Assembly (NCBI GenBank): GCA_034506175.1
Contig: JAPDQB010000002.1
Span: 151,333 to 215,332 of the forward strand
From: a candidate division KSB1 bacterium
GTDB lineage: Bacteria; Zhuqueibacterota; Zhuqueibacteria; Zhuqueibacterales; Zhuqueibacteraceae
DNA: 64,000 nucleotides
Direction: 5' to 3'
Of the stretch, positions 22,076 through 29,658 are shown one piece after another (within the stretch, counting starts at the first letter, position 1; every line of letters starts with the position of its first letter). The position numbers and the translations under genes are program-made. The notes beneath the pieces were generated by a model. The model was not told where the DNA came from, did not search any database, and saw only the letters and a list, made by a program, of their open reading frames with translations.

Positions 22076-23089
22076 TCACTCGAACTCCGTCGTCTCCCCG
22101 CCGCGTAAAAGATAATCCTCGTTGACACTCTTCAAAATCACCCTGCCAATATCGTGCTCGTAACGCTCTTTAACCGGGCGAATCACGATGCCTTCACGCA
22201 TGTGTAGTTCCTTGCCGCTGATGGTCTCTTTTCCTCTGGTATGAGCCAGACATTCCGGCCCAAACGGCCCGCGATACAACACGTGCGCCATTGGGATGTC
22301 ACGCGCCGTGCAGATTTCCACAAAATCATCATAATCGAGATAGCGGCCGTTGATGGACAGATCAAAAGCGAAATAGATCGGCTCGCCTTTTTGCACACCG
22401 TATCCCAAATCTTGTACACCCGCGCCGAACGTCTCGCCAAACAGCATGACGTTTCCGAGTCCTTGCAGCTTCTCGAACAAATTATATTTTCGCGCCATGC
22501 GCCAGTAGAGATTCTTTTCGTCTTCTTTGATCACCTTGCCGCCGGCGCCATAGCCTTTCGAGGAAACCGCGGCCACGCCATTCATGAGTCCAACCAGCGT
22601 GCAGGTCCCGTGAACTTTTTCCGTCGCCACCACTTCCTCGCCGGGTTTGAGAACATTGGGATAGCGCTTGATGTTTTCGATATCCGTATAGCCATGCCAG
22701 CCTTCCGGCGCCGGCGCCAACTCGCCGGCCAAGTGCACCGGAATTGGTGGAATCCATTTGACGATGCCAAGCTCGGCGGTCACGTCATCGCCCTCCTGCC
22801 AATGCGATTTGGCCGGATAAACCAGGCCTTGTGAAACCTCTCCGCGCAGTTTCACGGCTTTGACGCGGTTCTTTTCCGGCCCCGCCAACCTGCCGGTCAA
22901 TCCCATCTCGGCCAGCAACGGCTCCGGCACGATCGAGGCTTCGGGAATATACGCGACAAGATCACCGGTTTTGAATTCTCCCTTTTTTATCACGCAGCGA
23001 TAGTCATCCACCTTCGCCAGCTCCAGCAGATCGGCGTTGGGATGAGGAAAGACTTCGATACGGCGAACGAGAACGGCAAAGGTTGACAT
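22076..23089 (-). CDS. RNA ligase, DraRnl (Rnl5)-like
   Basis: 337 residues from ATG 23089, where GGAGGAGAAACCC directly precedes it. An N-terminal OB-like domain (FAVLVRRIEVFPHPNADLLELAKVDDYRCVI) is followed by the adenylyltransferase core: nucleotidyl motif I EKVHGTC with the Lys that would carry AMP, a motif III-like segment around VMLFGETFGAGVQDLGYG, motif IV EGIVIRPVKERY and motif V VILKSVNEDYL. This order, with the OB domain first, matches the Deinococcus RNA ligase DraRnl family, which seals nicks with RNA 3'-OH ends. It is 79 bases downstream of the aminotransferase gene on the same strand, with a palindromic spacer, so shared transcription is possible but not required. The biological substrate is unknown. 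Confidence 0.87.
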   Translation of the reverse strand: MSTFAVLVRRIEVFPHPNADLLELAKVDDYRCVIKKGEFKTGDLVAYIPEASIVPEPLLAEMGLTGRLAGPEKNRVKAVKLRGEVSQGLVYPAKSHWQEGDDVTAELGIVKWIPPIPVHLAGELAPAPEGWHGYTDIENIKRYPNVLKPGEEVVATEKVHGTCTLVGLMNGVAAVSSKGYGAGGKVIKEDEKNLYWRMARKYNLFEKLQGLGNVMLFGETFGAGVQDLGYGVQKGEPIYFAFDLSINGRYLDYDDFVEICTARDIPMAHVLYRGPFGPECLAHTRGKETISGKELHMREGIVIRPVKERYEHDIGRVILKSVNEDYLLRGGETTEFE

Positions 23090-23168
23090 GGGTTTCTCCT
23101 CCAAAAATTTGCGATGTTGTTGAAATCGTGTAACGGACTTTGAATTTAAGCACGTTACACGTATCACG

Positions 23169-24371
23169 TTACACGAAAACAGATTGGGCAATGATTCTTT
23201 GCGCCTCCTGCGCCTGCTCATCCGTCATGCACAACGGCGGTGCGGCGCGGACGATGGCGCTGTGATGCAGCGTCCAGCCGATGACGAGGCCTTGCTCGCG
23301 GCAGCGTTGGACAAATTGCTGCGTTGCTGCCGGCGTTCGAAATTCAATGGCGAAAAAACAGCCCAGGCCGCGAACTTCGCGAATGATCGGTGTTTTTTTA
23401 GCCAGCGCCTGCAGCTCGTTGAGGAAAAATTGGCCAAGTTCAGCGCTGCGTGCGATGAGTTTTTCTTGCAATAAAACGTCAAGCGCGGCCAGGCCGGCGG
23501 CGCAGCTTAGCGGATGTCCGCCAAAGGTCGTCACGTGCGCCAGCGGCGGATTTTCCGAAAGTGTTTTCATGATCTCGCGCCGGCCCATGAACGCGCCCAG
23601 CGGCAAGCCGCCGCCCAGGGCTTTGGCCAAACAGACGATATCCGGATTTGCATCCGGCCAATGCCCGCTCGCGAAGAGCTTTCCCGTGCGGCCAAAGCCG
23701 GTCATCACTTCGTCGAAAATCAGCAGCGCGCCGACCTCATCACAGCGTTTTCGCAGAGTGGGCAAAAATTCCGGCGAAGGAATGCACACGCCACCTTCGC
23801 CTTGCACCGGTTCAATAATGACTGCCGCGGCTTTTTCGTCAATCCGCGACAGCGCAGTCAAATCATTGAACGGCAAAAATTCAAATTCCGGCAGCAGCGG
23901 TAAAAACGGCGCGCGATAAATCGCGCTGGACATTGCCGAGAGCGCACCGTAAGTGTCGCCATGATAGCCGCCGGTGAAAGCGATATATTTTTTGCGGCCG
24001 GTAAATTTGCGCGCCGTTTTCAATGCGCCTTCAATCGCCTCTGCACCACTGTTGCAAAAAAATACGACGCCATCTCGCACCGGCGACAGTTCGGCGAGAC
24101 GGCGGGCGTATTCGACTTGCGTGTCTTGCACGTATTCGCCGTAAACCATCACGTGCAAATGGCGCTCGAGCTGCCGGTGAATCGCAGCCAGCACTTTCGG
24201 ATGCCGGTGGCCGATGTTTGCCACGCCAATGCCCGAAATGAAATCAATGTAACGTTTGTCGTCGCGCGTGAAAAGATAAATTCCTTGGGCGCGCGCTATT
24301 TCCAAGCCGAGCGGCTCCGGCGAAGTCTGGCAGAGATAGCGAAAAAAATTTTCTGTGTTGACTGAAGGCAT
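23169..24371 (-). CDS. Class III PLP aminotransferase (acetylornithine/ornithine type)
   Basis: About 400 residues from ATG 24371 (TTG 24380 is an alternative). It has GVANIGHRHPKVLAAI, the PLP-phosphate region VFFCNSGAEAIEGALKTAR, IIEPVQGEGGV, the FDEVMTGFGRTGKLFA segment with the ring-stacking Asp, and the Schiff-base Lys in VCLAKALGGGLPLGAF. Class III enzymes move an amino group onto an aldehyde or oxo acid. It directly follows the LuxC-like reductase (stop at 24381-24383), whose product would be an aldehyde, so its natural substrate may be a fatty or other aldehyde rather than ornithine; this is inference from context. No arg genes are nearby to support an arginine role. Confidence 0.88.
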   Translation of the reverse strand: MPSVNTENFFRYLCQTSPEPLGLEIARAQGIYLFTRDDKRYIDFISGIGVANIGHRHPKVLAAIHRQLERHLHVMVYGEYVQDTQVEYARRLAELSPVRDGVVFFCNSGAEAIEGALKTARKFTGRKKYIAFTGGYHGDTYGALSAMSSAIYRAPFLPLLPEFEFLPFNDLTALSRIDEKAAAVIIEPVQGEGGVCIPSPEFLPTLRKRCDEVGALLIFDEVMTGFGRTGKLFASGHWPDANPDIVCLAKALGGGLPLGAFMGRREIMKTLSENPPLAHVTTFGGHPLSCAAGLAALDVLLQEKLIARSAELGQFFLNELQALAKKTPIIREVRGLGCFFAIEFRTPAATQQFVQRCREQGLVIGWTLHHSAIVRAAPPLCMTDEQAQEAQRIIAQSVFV

Positions 24372-24380
24372 CGGTTTCAA

Positions 24381-25757
24381 TCACGGAAGAGTTGTTTTGA
24401 ATCTCAATCCTCGTGTCAAGCGCCGCCAGGCCGGATTGACGTCATCCAGCCAGCCGCAGTTCGGCGCTTGAGCGAAGCCGGCAAAACTATAGAAAAGATC
24501 GTCGAATGTCTCATGCAATTCGGGCGAATCAAAAAATTTTTGCAATTCACCCGGCGAATTTCCCCAGATCACCGTCTGCACCTTGTTTTTGTATTGATGG
24601 ATGATGGCCGCCAATTCTTTGATTGAAGCCACCGGCCAGACGCGCGCGAAACGGCAGGCGACTCGTTCGTTTAAATCAAAATTTTTTGCCGCTGCCACCG
24701 TCCAATCGGTTCCAGTGCTGGTGAGCAAAATGATCTTTTCGCCGGCAGCGCCGCGAGCGGCCAGCGCGCCGCGCCATTGTTGAATTGCGGCATGCTGGGC
24801 GGCGCTGCGCTTGCCGAGGGGAAGTGTGACGTTCATTGTTCGCATCGCCTCGGCCAGTTGAACGCAAAAGCGTTCCACTTTTTTCCAATCATCAGTGAGT
24901 AAAATCACTGCCTGCGGTGAAAGACAGCCCATTTGCTCAAACATGCAAAGATCATAAGCAATATGACGCATTTTGGCCTTTGCGCTGACAGGATTCACCA
25001 CTGTCAAGCTGAAGCGGTCGCCAAAATCAACAAAAGATTTTTTTTGTTGCGCAAATTTTTCAATCGTCTGGTCATCGCCGAAAGCAATGAGCGCCGGATT
25101 GTGTTGCAGCACGATTCGGGTCAAATCGGCATTCTCGCGCGGCCAGGTGAAAGCGGCAATTCGCGCCGCCACGTCCGGATCATGGCGGGCGAGCGTTTCC
25201 AAAATCGCCGGCAATAAAAACGGCTCGGACGAGGCATTTTTGATCAACACCGGAATGCCGAGCAACGACAAGTGAATGACCGGATGAATCGCCACGCCGG
25301 GAATATTGCCGGCGGTGATTAAAAATGCCAGCGCGGGATATTTGACTTGATCTTCAGCGTGTTGATCGCGCTCACGTTTGACGAAGGCCAGCCATTTTTT
25401 GAGAACCTCCGCGTCAAATACAAAAAAGTGGTTGTGAAGCGCCTCCTGCAACATTTTCGAACTCAAGCCGGTGACGGCTGCCAGCGCTGTCAGAATTTTT
25501 TCGGCGCCGGAAAATTTCAGCGTTTGCCATTCACGCGCGACTTGACACCAGGCTTTGATGGCGCGCGCCTGCCAGTCTTTGCTGCCTTTGCCAAATCCCC
25601 AAGCCGGCCGGTGAAAGTTCTCCAAAAAAGTTCCCAACCATTCAGCGGAAAGCTGTGCCGATTCGTACATCACACCGCTCGGCGCATCGCTTTCGTGCTG
25701 GCAGATTGTCGTGCCCGGCTCGGCAAAGCCGGCCGGAATAAAAAAATCACGCCGCAT
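24381..25757 (-). CDS. LuxC-like acyl-CoA/acyl-protein reductase
   Basis: About 458 residues from ATG 25757. It has the aldehyde dehydrogenase-like fold of LuxC: FLITAGNIPGVAIHPVIHL, IPVLIKNASSEPFLLP, and the catalytic Cys in MFEQMGCLSPQAVILL, the LuxC signature in which the Cys takes the acyl group before NADPH reduction. In bioluminescent bacteria LuxC reduces fatty acyl groups, activated by LuxE, to fatty aldehyde. It overlaps the LuxE-like gene by 11 bases and abuts the aminotransferase. No luxAB luciferase is present, so aldehyde is likely not for light. Confidence 0.9.
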   Translation of the reverse strand: MRRDFFIPAGFAEPGTTICQHESDAPSGVMYESAQLSAEWLGTFLENFHRPAWGFGKGSKDWQARAIKAWCQVAREWQTLKFSGAEKILTALAAVTGLSSKMLQEALHNHFFVFDAEVLKKWLAFVKRERDQHAEDQVKYPALAFLITAGNIPGVAIHPVIHLSLLGIPVLIKNASSEPFLLPAILETLARHDPDVAARIAAFTWPRENADLTRIVLQHNPALIAFGDDQTIEKFAQQKKSFVDFGDRFSLTVVNPVSAKAKMRHIAYDLCMFEQMGCLSPQAVILLTDDWKKVERFCVQLAEAMRTMNVTLPLGKRSAAQHAAIQQWRGALAARGAAGEKIILLTSTGTDWTVAAAKNFDLNERVACRFARVWPVASIKELAAIIHQYKNKVQTVIWGNSPGELQKFFDSPELHETFDDLFYSFAGFAQAPNCGWLDDVNPAWRRLTRGLRFKTTLP

Positions 25758-26895
25758 GGGCAATCATTTCCGTGAGTAATGAACAGCCGCGCAGCTCGGC
25801 GCCGGCGGCGCGGCCAATCAGCTCGAGGCGGTCCTGCCAGGCGCGGCCAAGGTCTTCAGTTTGAATCGCCATGACCGAATCGACATTGGCGAGATCGAAA
25901 ATGCGCAACAAGCCAATTTCTCCCGGAGGCAAAATTTCGAGCTGCTCGGGATCGACGGCGACGACGCGAACCCACGGCGGCATGAAGTGTAAAGCGTAAG
26001 GCGGCTGTTCTTGACGCAAAGGAATGCCGGGAAGCCGGCTCTCATAGAATTGCGATGATAACTCGGTCATGCCGTATTCATTGAGCAAATATTCTCGCGG
26101 TATGCTGAAAGTTTCGCCAAGCCGGTTCGTAAATTCTTCGCGCTTGATTTCGATGCAGCGGCCCTTGTAGCCACCGGTATCGAGAATGCGGCTGCCGGCA
26201 GGCAATCGGAATTTTCGATTGCGCTGTTGAAAAATTTCCATACATTCGAGTAAAGCCAGCGCGGTGCCGAGAATAAAAACCGGCGCGTTTTCTTGCGAAG
26301 CTCGCTCCAGCGCCTGTTGCAAGCCTTCGGCATCGGCTTTTTCCGGCGAAAAAAATACCGCGCTTTTTTCATCGCCAAATTCATCGCGGATTCCCGAAAA
26401 CATGTAGCCGAGCGAAGAATTTGGAAAAAGCTCAAAGGTCGGGCCGAGAAAAAACATCCTCATTGCGGGTTGCGGATTGTGAATCGCGGATGAACGCCGT
26501 TCCGCAACCGGCAATCCCCAATCCGCAATGCAGTACGCCGCAAAACTTCGCAGCATGGCGGCGCGGTAGTATTTCAATGTTCGGAAATAATGCTTGCCGG
26601 CGCGCTGCTTCGTCGTGCCGCTGGTATGAAAAACCGCGGCCGCTTGTTGCGCCGGAAAACAAACCAACGGCACTTCTTTGAAGGCGCTGGTCGTTACCGC
26701 CGGAATTTCGCGCCAGCCGGTGACGCGAGCGGGGGCGATCTTTTGCTGCCGGCACACACCGCGATAAACGGCGTTCTTCTCAAATTGATGATGAAATAAT
26801 TCCACCGCCAATTCATTGAAGGCCTCGTCATCGAACCCGGCCATTGACGCGGTTTGAATGAACGCCAAAATTTTTTCTGAAATCGAGGCTGACAT
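25747..26895 (-). CDS. LuxE-like acyl-protein synthetase
   Basis: 382 residues. AMP-forming adenylation features are VFHTSGTTKQRAGKHYF (the TSGTT P-loop) and YLLNEYGMTELSSQFYE (core A5-like motif), with VMAIQTEDLGR near the end. LuxE activates a fatty acid as acyl-AMP and passes it to a Cys and then to LuxC. This copy carries an internal stretch of about 23 residues (CIADWGLPVAERRSSAIHNP) coded by a palindromic element at 26461-26530, lying on the loop just before MFFLGPTFELF; the frame is intact, so the insert may be tolerated. First gene of the LuxE-LuxC-aminotransferase operon. Confidence 0.88.
   Translation of the reverse strand: MSASISEKILAFIQTASMAGFDDEAFNELAVELFHHQFEKNAVYRGVCRQQKIAPARVTGWREIPAVTTSAFKEVPLVCFPAQQAAAVFHTSGTTKQRAGKHYFRTLKYYRAAMLRSFAAYCIADWGLPVAERRSSAIHNPQPAMRMFFLGPTFELFPNSSLGYMFSGIRDEFGDEKSAVFFSPEKADAEGLQQALERASQENAPVFILGTALALLECMEIFQQRNRKFRLPAGSRILDTGGYKGRCIEIKREEFTNRLGETFSIPREYLLNEYGMTELSSQFYESRLPGIPLRQEQPPYALHFMPPWVRVVAVDPEQLEILPPGEIGLLRIFDLANVDSVMAIQTEDLGRAWQDRLELIGRAAGAELRGCSLLTEMIAHAA
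26461..26530. repeat. Palindromic element inside the LuxE-like reading frame
   Basis: Arms of 19 bases (26461-26479 starting CATTGCGGGTTGCGG, and 26512-26530 ending CCGCAATG) pair with two mismatches. It is read in frame by the LuxE-like gene, giving residues that do not resemble the family. This resembles the protein-coding palindromic elements described in Rickettsia, but it is a different sequence. Confidence 0.75.
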
Positions 26896-27006
26896 TTTTT
26901 AAAGATAAGCAATTTTTTGCGCAAATTCAAAGGTTAAGTAAGGATGGTGTTGCTCAAACGACCAAGCTGAGGCTAAATTTCTTTACGAGAAACTGAGAGA
27001 GAAGCG

Positions 27007-27545
27007 ATGTGCGGGCACATTATTTTTTGGTTAATCATTCTGACTTTATCTCTTGTGTTCGGATGTTCACAGCCGAACGCTGAGTTGGTTTTGACGACAA
27101 CCAAAAGCTGTGAAGCACGGCTTGATTCCACCCTGATAACTTTTGAGAAAAAAGAGCGCCCGGAAGAAGCGCTTGCCGGTTATCGCGAAATCGACGTTGC
27201 GCTCACACGGCTTGAGTTGAAGCCGGGGCATCCGCATTATCGTGAAAAGCAGCGCGTGCAGGCGCAGTGTCTCTTGCGGTTGGGAAATATGTTGCGCCAA
27301 CTCGACAAGACGAAAGGCGCTTTGGAAATTGGCAAAAGAGAATTGGCTGCTGCTCGCGGCGGGCGATACCATTTCGTTGGCGCGAACTTTGATGTCTTAC
27401 GGCGCGACGCTGATCGCAAACGGCTAAAAGGAAAAAGGTCTCGCTGCAATAGAAGAAGCGCGCAAGCTTTTCGAGCAATGAAAAAGCGGCGGCTGATGAT
27501 GCGACTCAACAAGCGCACTATCAAATCTTGGTTGGCGGCAAGTGA
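27007..27545 (+). pseudogene. Decayed small lipoprotein gene with frameshifts and a stop
   Basis: The first frame from ATG 27007 gives a lipoprotein leader (WLIILTLSLVFGC then S) and TPR-like helical sequence up to GALEIGKRELAAARG near 27360. After that the sensible reading moves to the second frame, GDTISLARTLMSYGATLIANG, is stopped by TAA at 27425, and continues in that frame as KEKGLAAIEEARKLFE. It then shifts to the third frame, NEKAAADDATQQAHYQILVGGK, ending with TGA at 27543-27545. So at least two frameshifts and one stop break what was one gene. Sequencing error is possible but three lesions make decay more likely. Confidence 0.75.
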
Positions 27546-27614
27546 CCTTATTTTTTGCCGCAAAAAATCCATCCGCCTGCAAAATGCTCTTTCTGCCGAA
27601 ACAAGGAGAATCCA

Positions 27615-28064
27615 ATGATGACAAAATTATTGTGTTATGCCGGGATATTGGTTTTGTTGATTTGCAGCACCACGAGTGGCCTTGGGGCGGATAACCTAAA
27701 GCTCAAAGGCTACGATCCGGTCGCGTACTGTGTCGTTGGCAAACCGGTGAAAGGCGAGGCCAAATTTGGATACACCTGGAGGAACGCCACCTTTCGCTTT
27801 TCCAGCACCGGGAATTTGGAGTTGTTCAAAAAGTCGCCGGAAAAATATGCGCCGCAATATGGCGGTTATTGTGCTTACGCCGTGAGTCAAAACTATACCG
27901 CACCGGTCGATCCCGAAGCGTTTGATATTGTGAATGGCAAATTGTATCTGAATTACAGCAAGGCGGTGCAAAAAAAGTGGCGGGAGAATCGCGATAACTA
28001 CATTGCGGCTGCGGATAAGAATTGGCCGGCGCTGAAAGTGAGAGAGGAAAAGAAAGTGAAATAA
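27615..28064 (+). CDS. Exported YHS domain protein
   Basis: 149 residues from ATG 27615, with AAGGAG upstream. A signal peptide (MMTKLLCYAGILVLLICSTTSGLGA) precedes a YHS-type domain: LKGYDPVAYCVVGKPVKGEAKFGY, TFRFSSTGNLELFKKSPEKYAPQYGGYCAYAV, then a C-terminal extension LYLNYSKAVQKKWRENRDNYI. YHS domains often bind metal and are found with copper and heavy-metal proteins; residues Y, H and S are only partly kept here, with a Cys in AYCVV and in GGYCAYA. Role unknown; likely periplasmic. The upstream neighbour is the decayed lipoprotein gene. Confidence 0.82.
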   Translation: MMTKLLCYAGILVLLICSTTSGLGADNLKLKGYDPVAYCVVGKPVKGEAKFGYTWRNATFRFSSTGNLELFKKSPEKYAPQYGGYCAYAVSQNYTAPVDPEAFDIVNGKLYLNYSKAVQKKWRENRDNYIAAADKNWPALKVREEKKVK

Positions 28065-28126
28065 AATTCTGATGCACCCGGAAAAAGAAATCCCGCAAAA
28101 AATCATTTGTCTTTGAAGGAATCCGC

Positions 28127-28609
28127 ATGTCGCAAAGTCTCCGCCGCATCACGCTCTCGATTGTGCTCATGTTGAATCAGGCTGCATGGTCGCAGTCCGG
28201 TCCATCTTCTCACTCCGGAAATTTTTTCAAGGATGCTTCGCACGTGATCGGCGGTGCCGGCCATGTTTTGATGTCGCCGTTGCGCTGGCGTGGCAAAGAC
28301 TGGGCGATTTTCGGATCAGTGTTGGCGGGAACTTTTGTGCTCTCTTATGCGGACGAACCGGTGAATGATTTGGTTTCGCGCAACTGCAGCCACTTCACGG
28401 CGAATCTGACTGAATTTGGCATCGAGTACGGCGAGCCACAAACGGCGGTGGTTTTGACCGGCGGGCTTTACGCCATCGGTTGGGTTGCCGGCAGCGAATG
28501 GCTGCGCGAGTCGTGTGTTATCGCTTCGGCGTCGTTATTGGCGAATGACACCGGTGGGCCACGGTTTGAGGTTGAGCGCGGTTTGGTAAATTACGGCGTC
28601 AACGCTTAA
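28127..28609 (+). pseudogene. N-terminal fragment of a PAP2-type membrane phosphatase
   Basis: 160 residues from ATG 28127 with AAGGA upstream. A signal-like leader is followed by LRWRGKDWAIFGSVLAGTFVLSYADEPVNDLVSRN and a membrane segment, which match the N-terminal part of PAP2 lipid-phosphate phosphatases. The catalytic motifs (K-x6-RP, PSGH, SRxxxxxH-x3-D) are all missing because after IASASLLA the sequence turns into unrelated NDTGGPRFEVERGLVNYGVNA and stops, overlapping the terC stop by four bases. It is therefore a truncated gene, probably cut by a rearrangement, although the short product may still be made. Confidence 0.65.
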
Positions 28610-29610
28610 TGCGACACGGCTCGCGGCGGGCGTTTGCTTTCCGGCTTGAGAGAGAAAGTCGCCGGCGGCGCTTTGATTCTGTCGCGCAGGGAGTGGCCGT
28701 TTTTGCGCAAGCTGATCCAAGAGGCAAAAATCGAAACGGCGAGCACGGCGCCGATAAAGGCCAGCGAGAAGCCGATGGAAATTTTGTACAAGTCCACGAT
28801 CAGCATTTTAACCGCGACAAACGCCAAAATGATGATGATGCCGGGTTTTAAATATTCGAACAGGCGCGCCATTTCCGCCAGGACAAAATAAAGCGCCCGC
28901 AAGCCGAGAATGGCGAAAATATTCGAAGTGTAAACGATGAAGGGATCGGTGGTGACCGCAAAAATCGCCGGAATGGAATCGAGCGCGAAGATCAAATCCG
29001 AGCTTTCAACGACGACCAGAACCATCAGCAGAGGCGTGGCAAAGAATCCCCGGCCGTTTTTTCGCATGAAAAACTTTTCGCCATGATAGCGCTTGGTGAC
29101 CGGCATCAGGCGCCGCAACAATTTCAACGCCAGACTGTTGCCCGGATCGAATTGCTCGTCGCCTTGCAGCATCATTTTGATCACCGTCATCAACAATAAA
29201 ACGCCGAAAACATAGGTCATCCAATGAAAGCGCTGAATCAACGTCACACCGATGGCGATCAACAAGGCGCGCATGATGATGGCGCCGATGATGCCCCATT
29301 TCAACACCCGCGGCTGCTGCAGCGGTGAAACGTTGAAATAAGCGAAGATCATGATAAAAACGAAGATGTTGTCCATGCTCAGCGATTTTTCAATCAGGTA
29401 TCCAGCCAGATACTCCATGGCCTTGGCTTTTCCTTCCAAATAAAAAATCGCCGCCCCAAAAAGCAAGGCGGAAACGATCCACACGATGGACCACATCGTT
29501 GCTTCTTTAATCGACAAGACGTGGGCTTTGCGGTTCAGCACGCCCAAATCGAGCAACAGCATTGCCGTGATAAAGACGCCGAAAACAGTCCAGAGAATCA
29601 ACTCGTCCAA
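28606..29610 (-). CDS. TerC/Alx-family membrane protein
   Basis: 334 residues with about nine hydrophobic segments. The two TerC signatures are present: LIEKSLSMDNIFVFIMIF with an Asp in the membrane and VVVESSDLIFALDSIPAIFAVT. Members export or handle Mn2+ and other metals (Alx, MntX) or confer tellurite resistance. The start is TTG 29610, with GAGGATAAG a few bases upstream; no nearer ATG is better placed. It lies 48 bases after carB on the same strand, too close for a yybP-ykoY manganese riboswitch, so it may be read with carB or from a promoter within it. Confidence 0.9.
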   Translation of the reverse strand: MDELILWTVFGVFITAMLLLDLGVLNRKAHVLSIKEATMWSIVWIVSALLFGAAIFYLEGKAKAMEYLAGYLIEKSLSMDNIFVFIMIFAYFNVSPLQQPRVLKWGIIGAIIMRALLIAIGVTLIQRFHWMTYVFGVLLLMTVIKMMLQGDEQFDPGNSLALKLLRRLMPVTKRYHGEKFFMRKNGRGFFATPLLMVLVVVESSDLIFALDSIPAIFAVTTDPFIVYTSNIFAILGLRALYFVLAEMARLFEYLKPGIIIILAFVAVKMLIVDLYKISIGFSLAFIGAVLAVSIFASWISLRKNGHSLRDRIKAPPATFSLKPESKRPPRAVSH

Positions 29611-29658
29611 AATCTTATCCTCGATACTTTAAAAGTAAAACGCAAGAAGTCGTTGGCT

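Noticed and set aside
29611..29658. Manganese riboswitch ahead of terC
   Set aside because: Only 48 bases separate terC from carB, too short for a yybP-ykoY element, and no such fold is visible.
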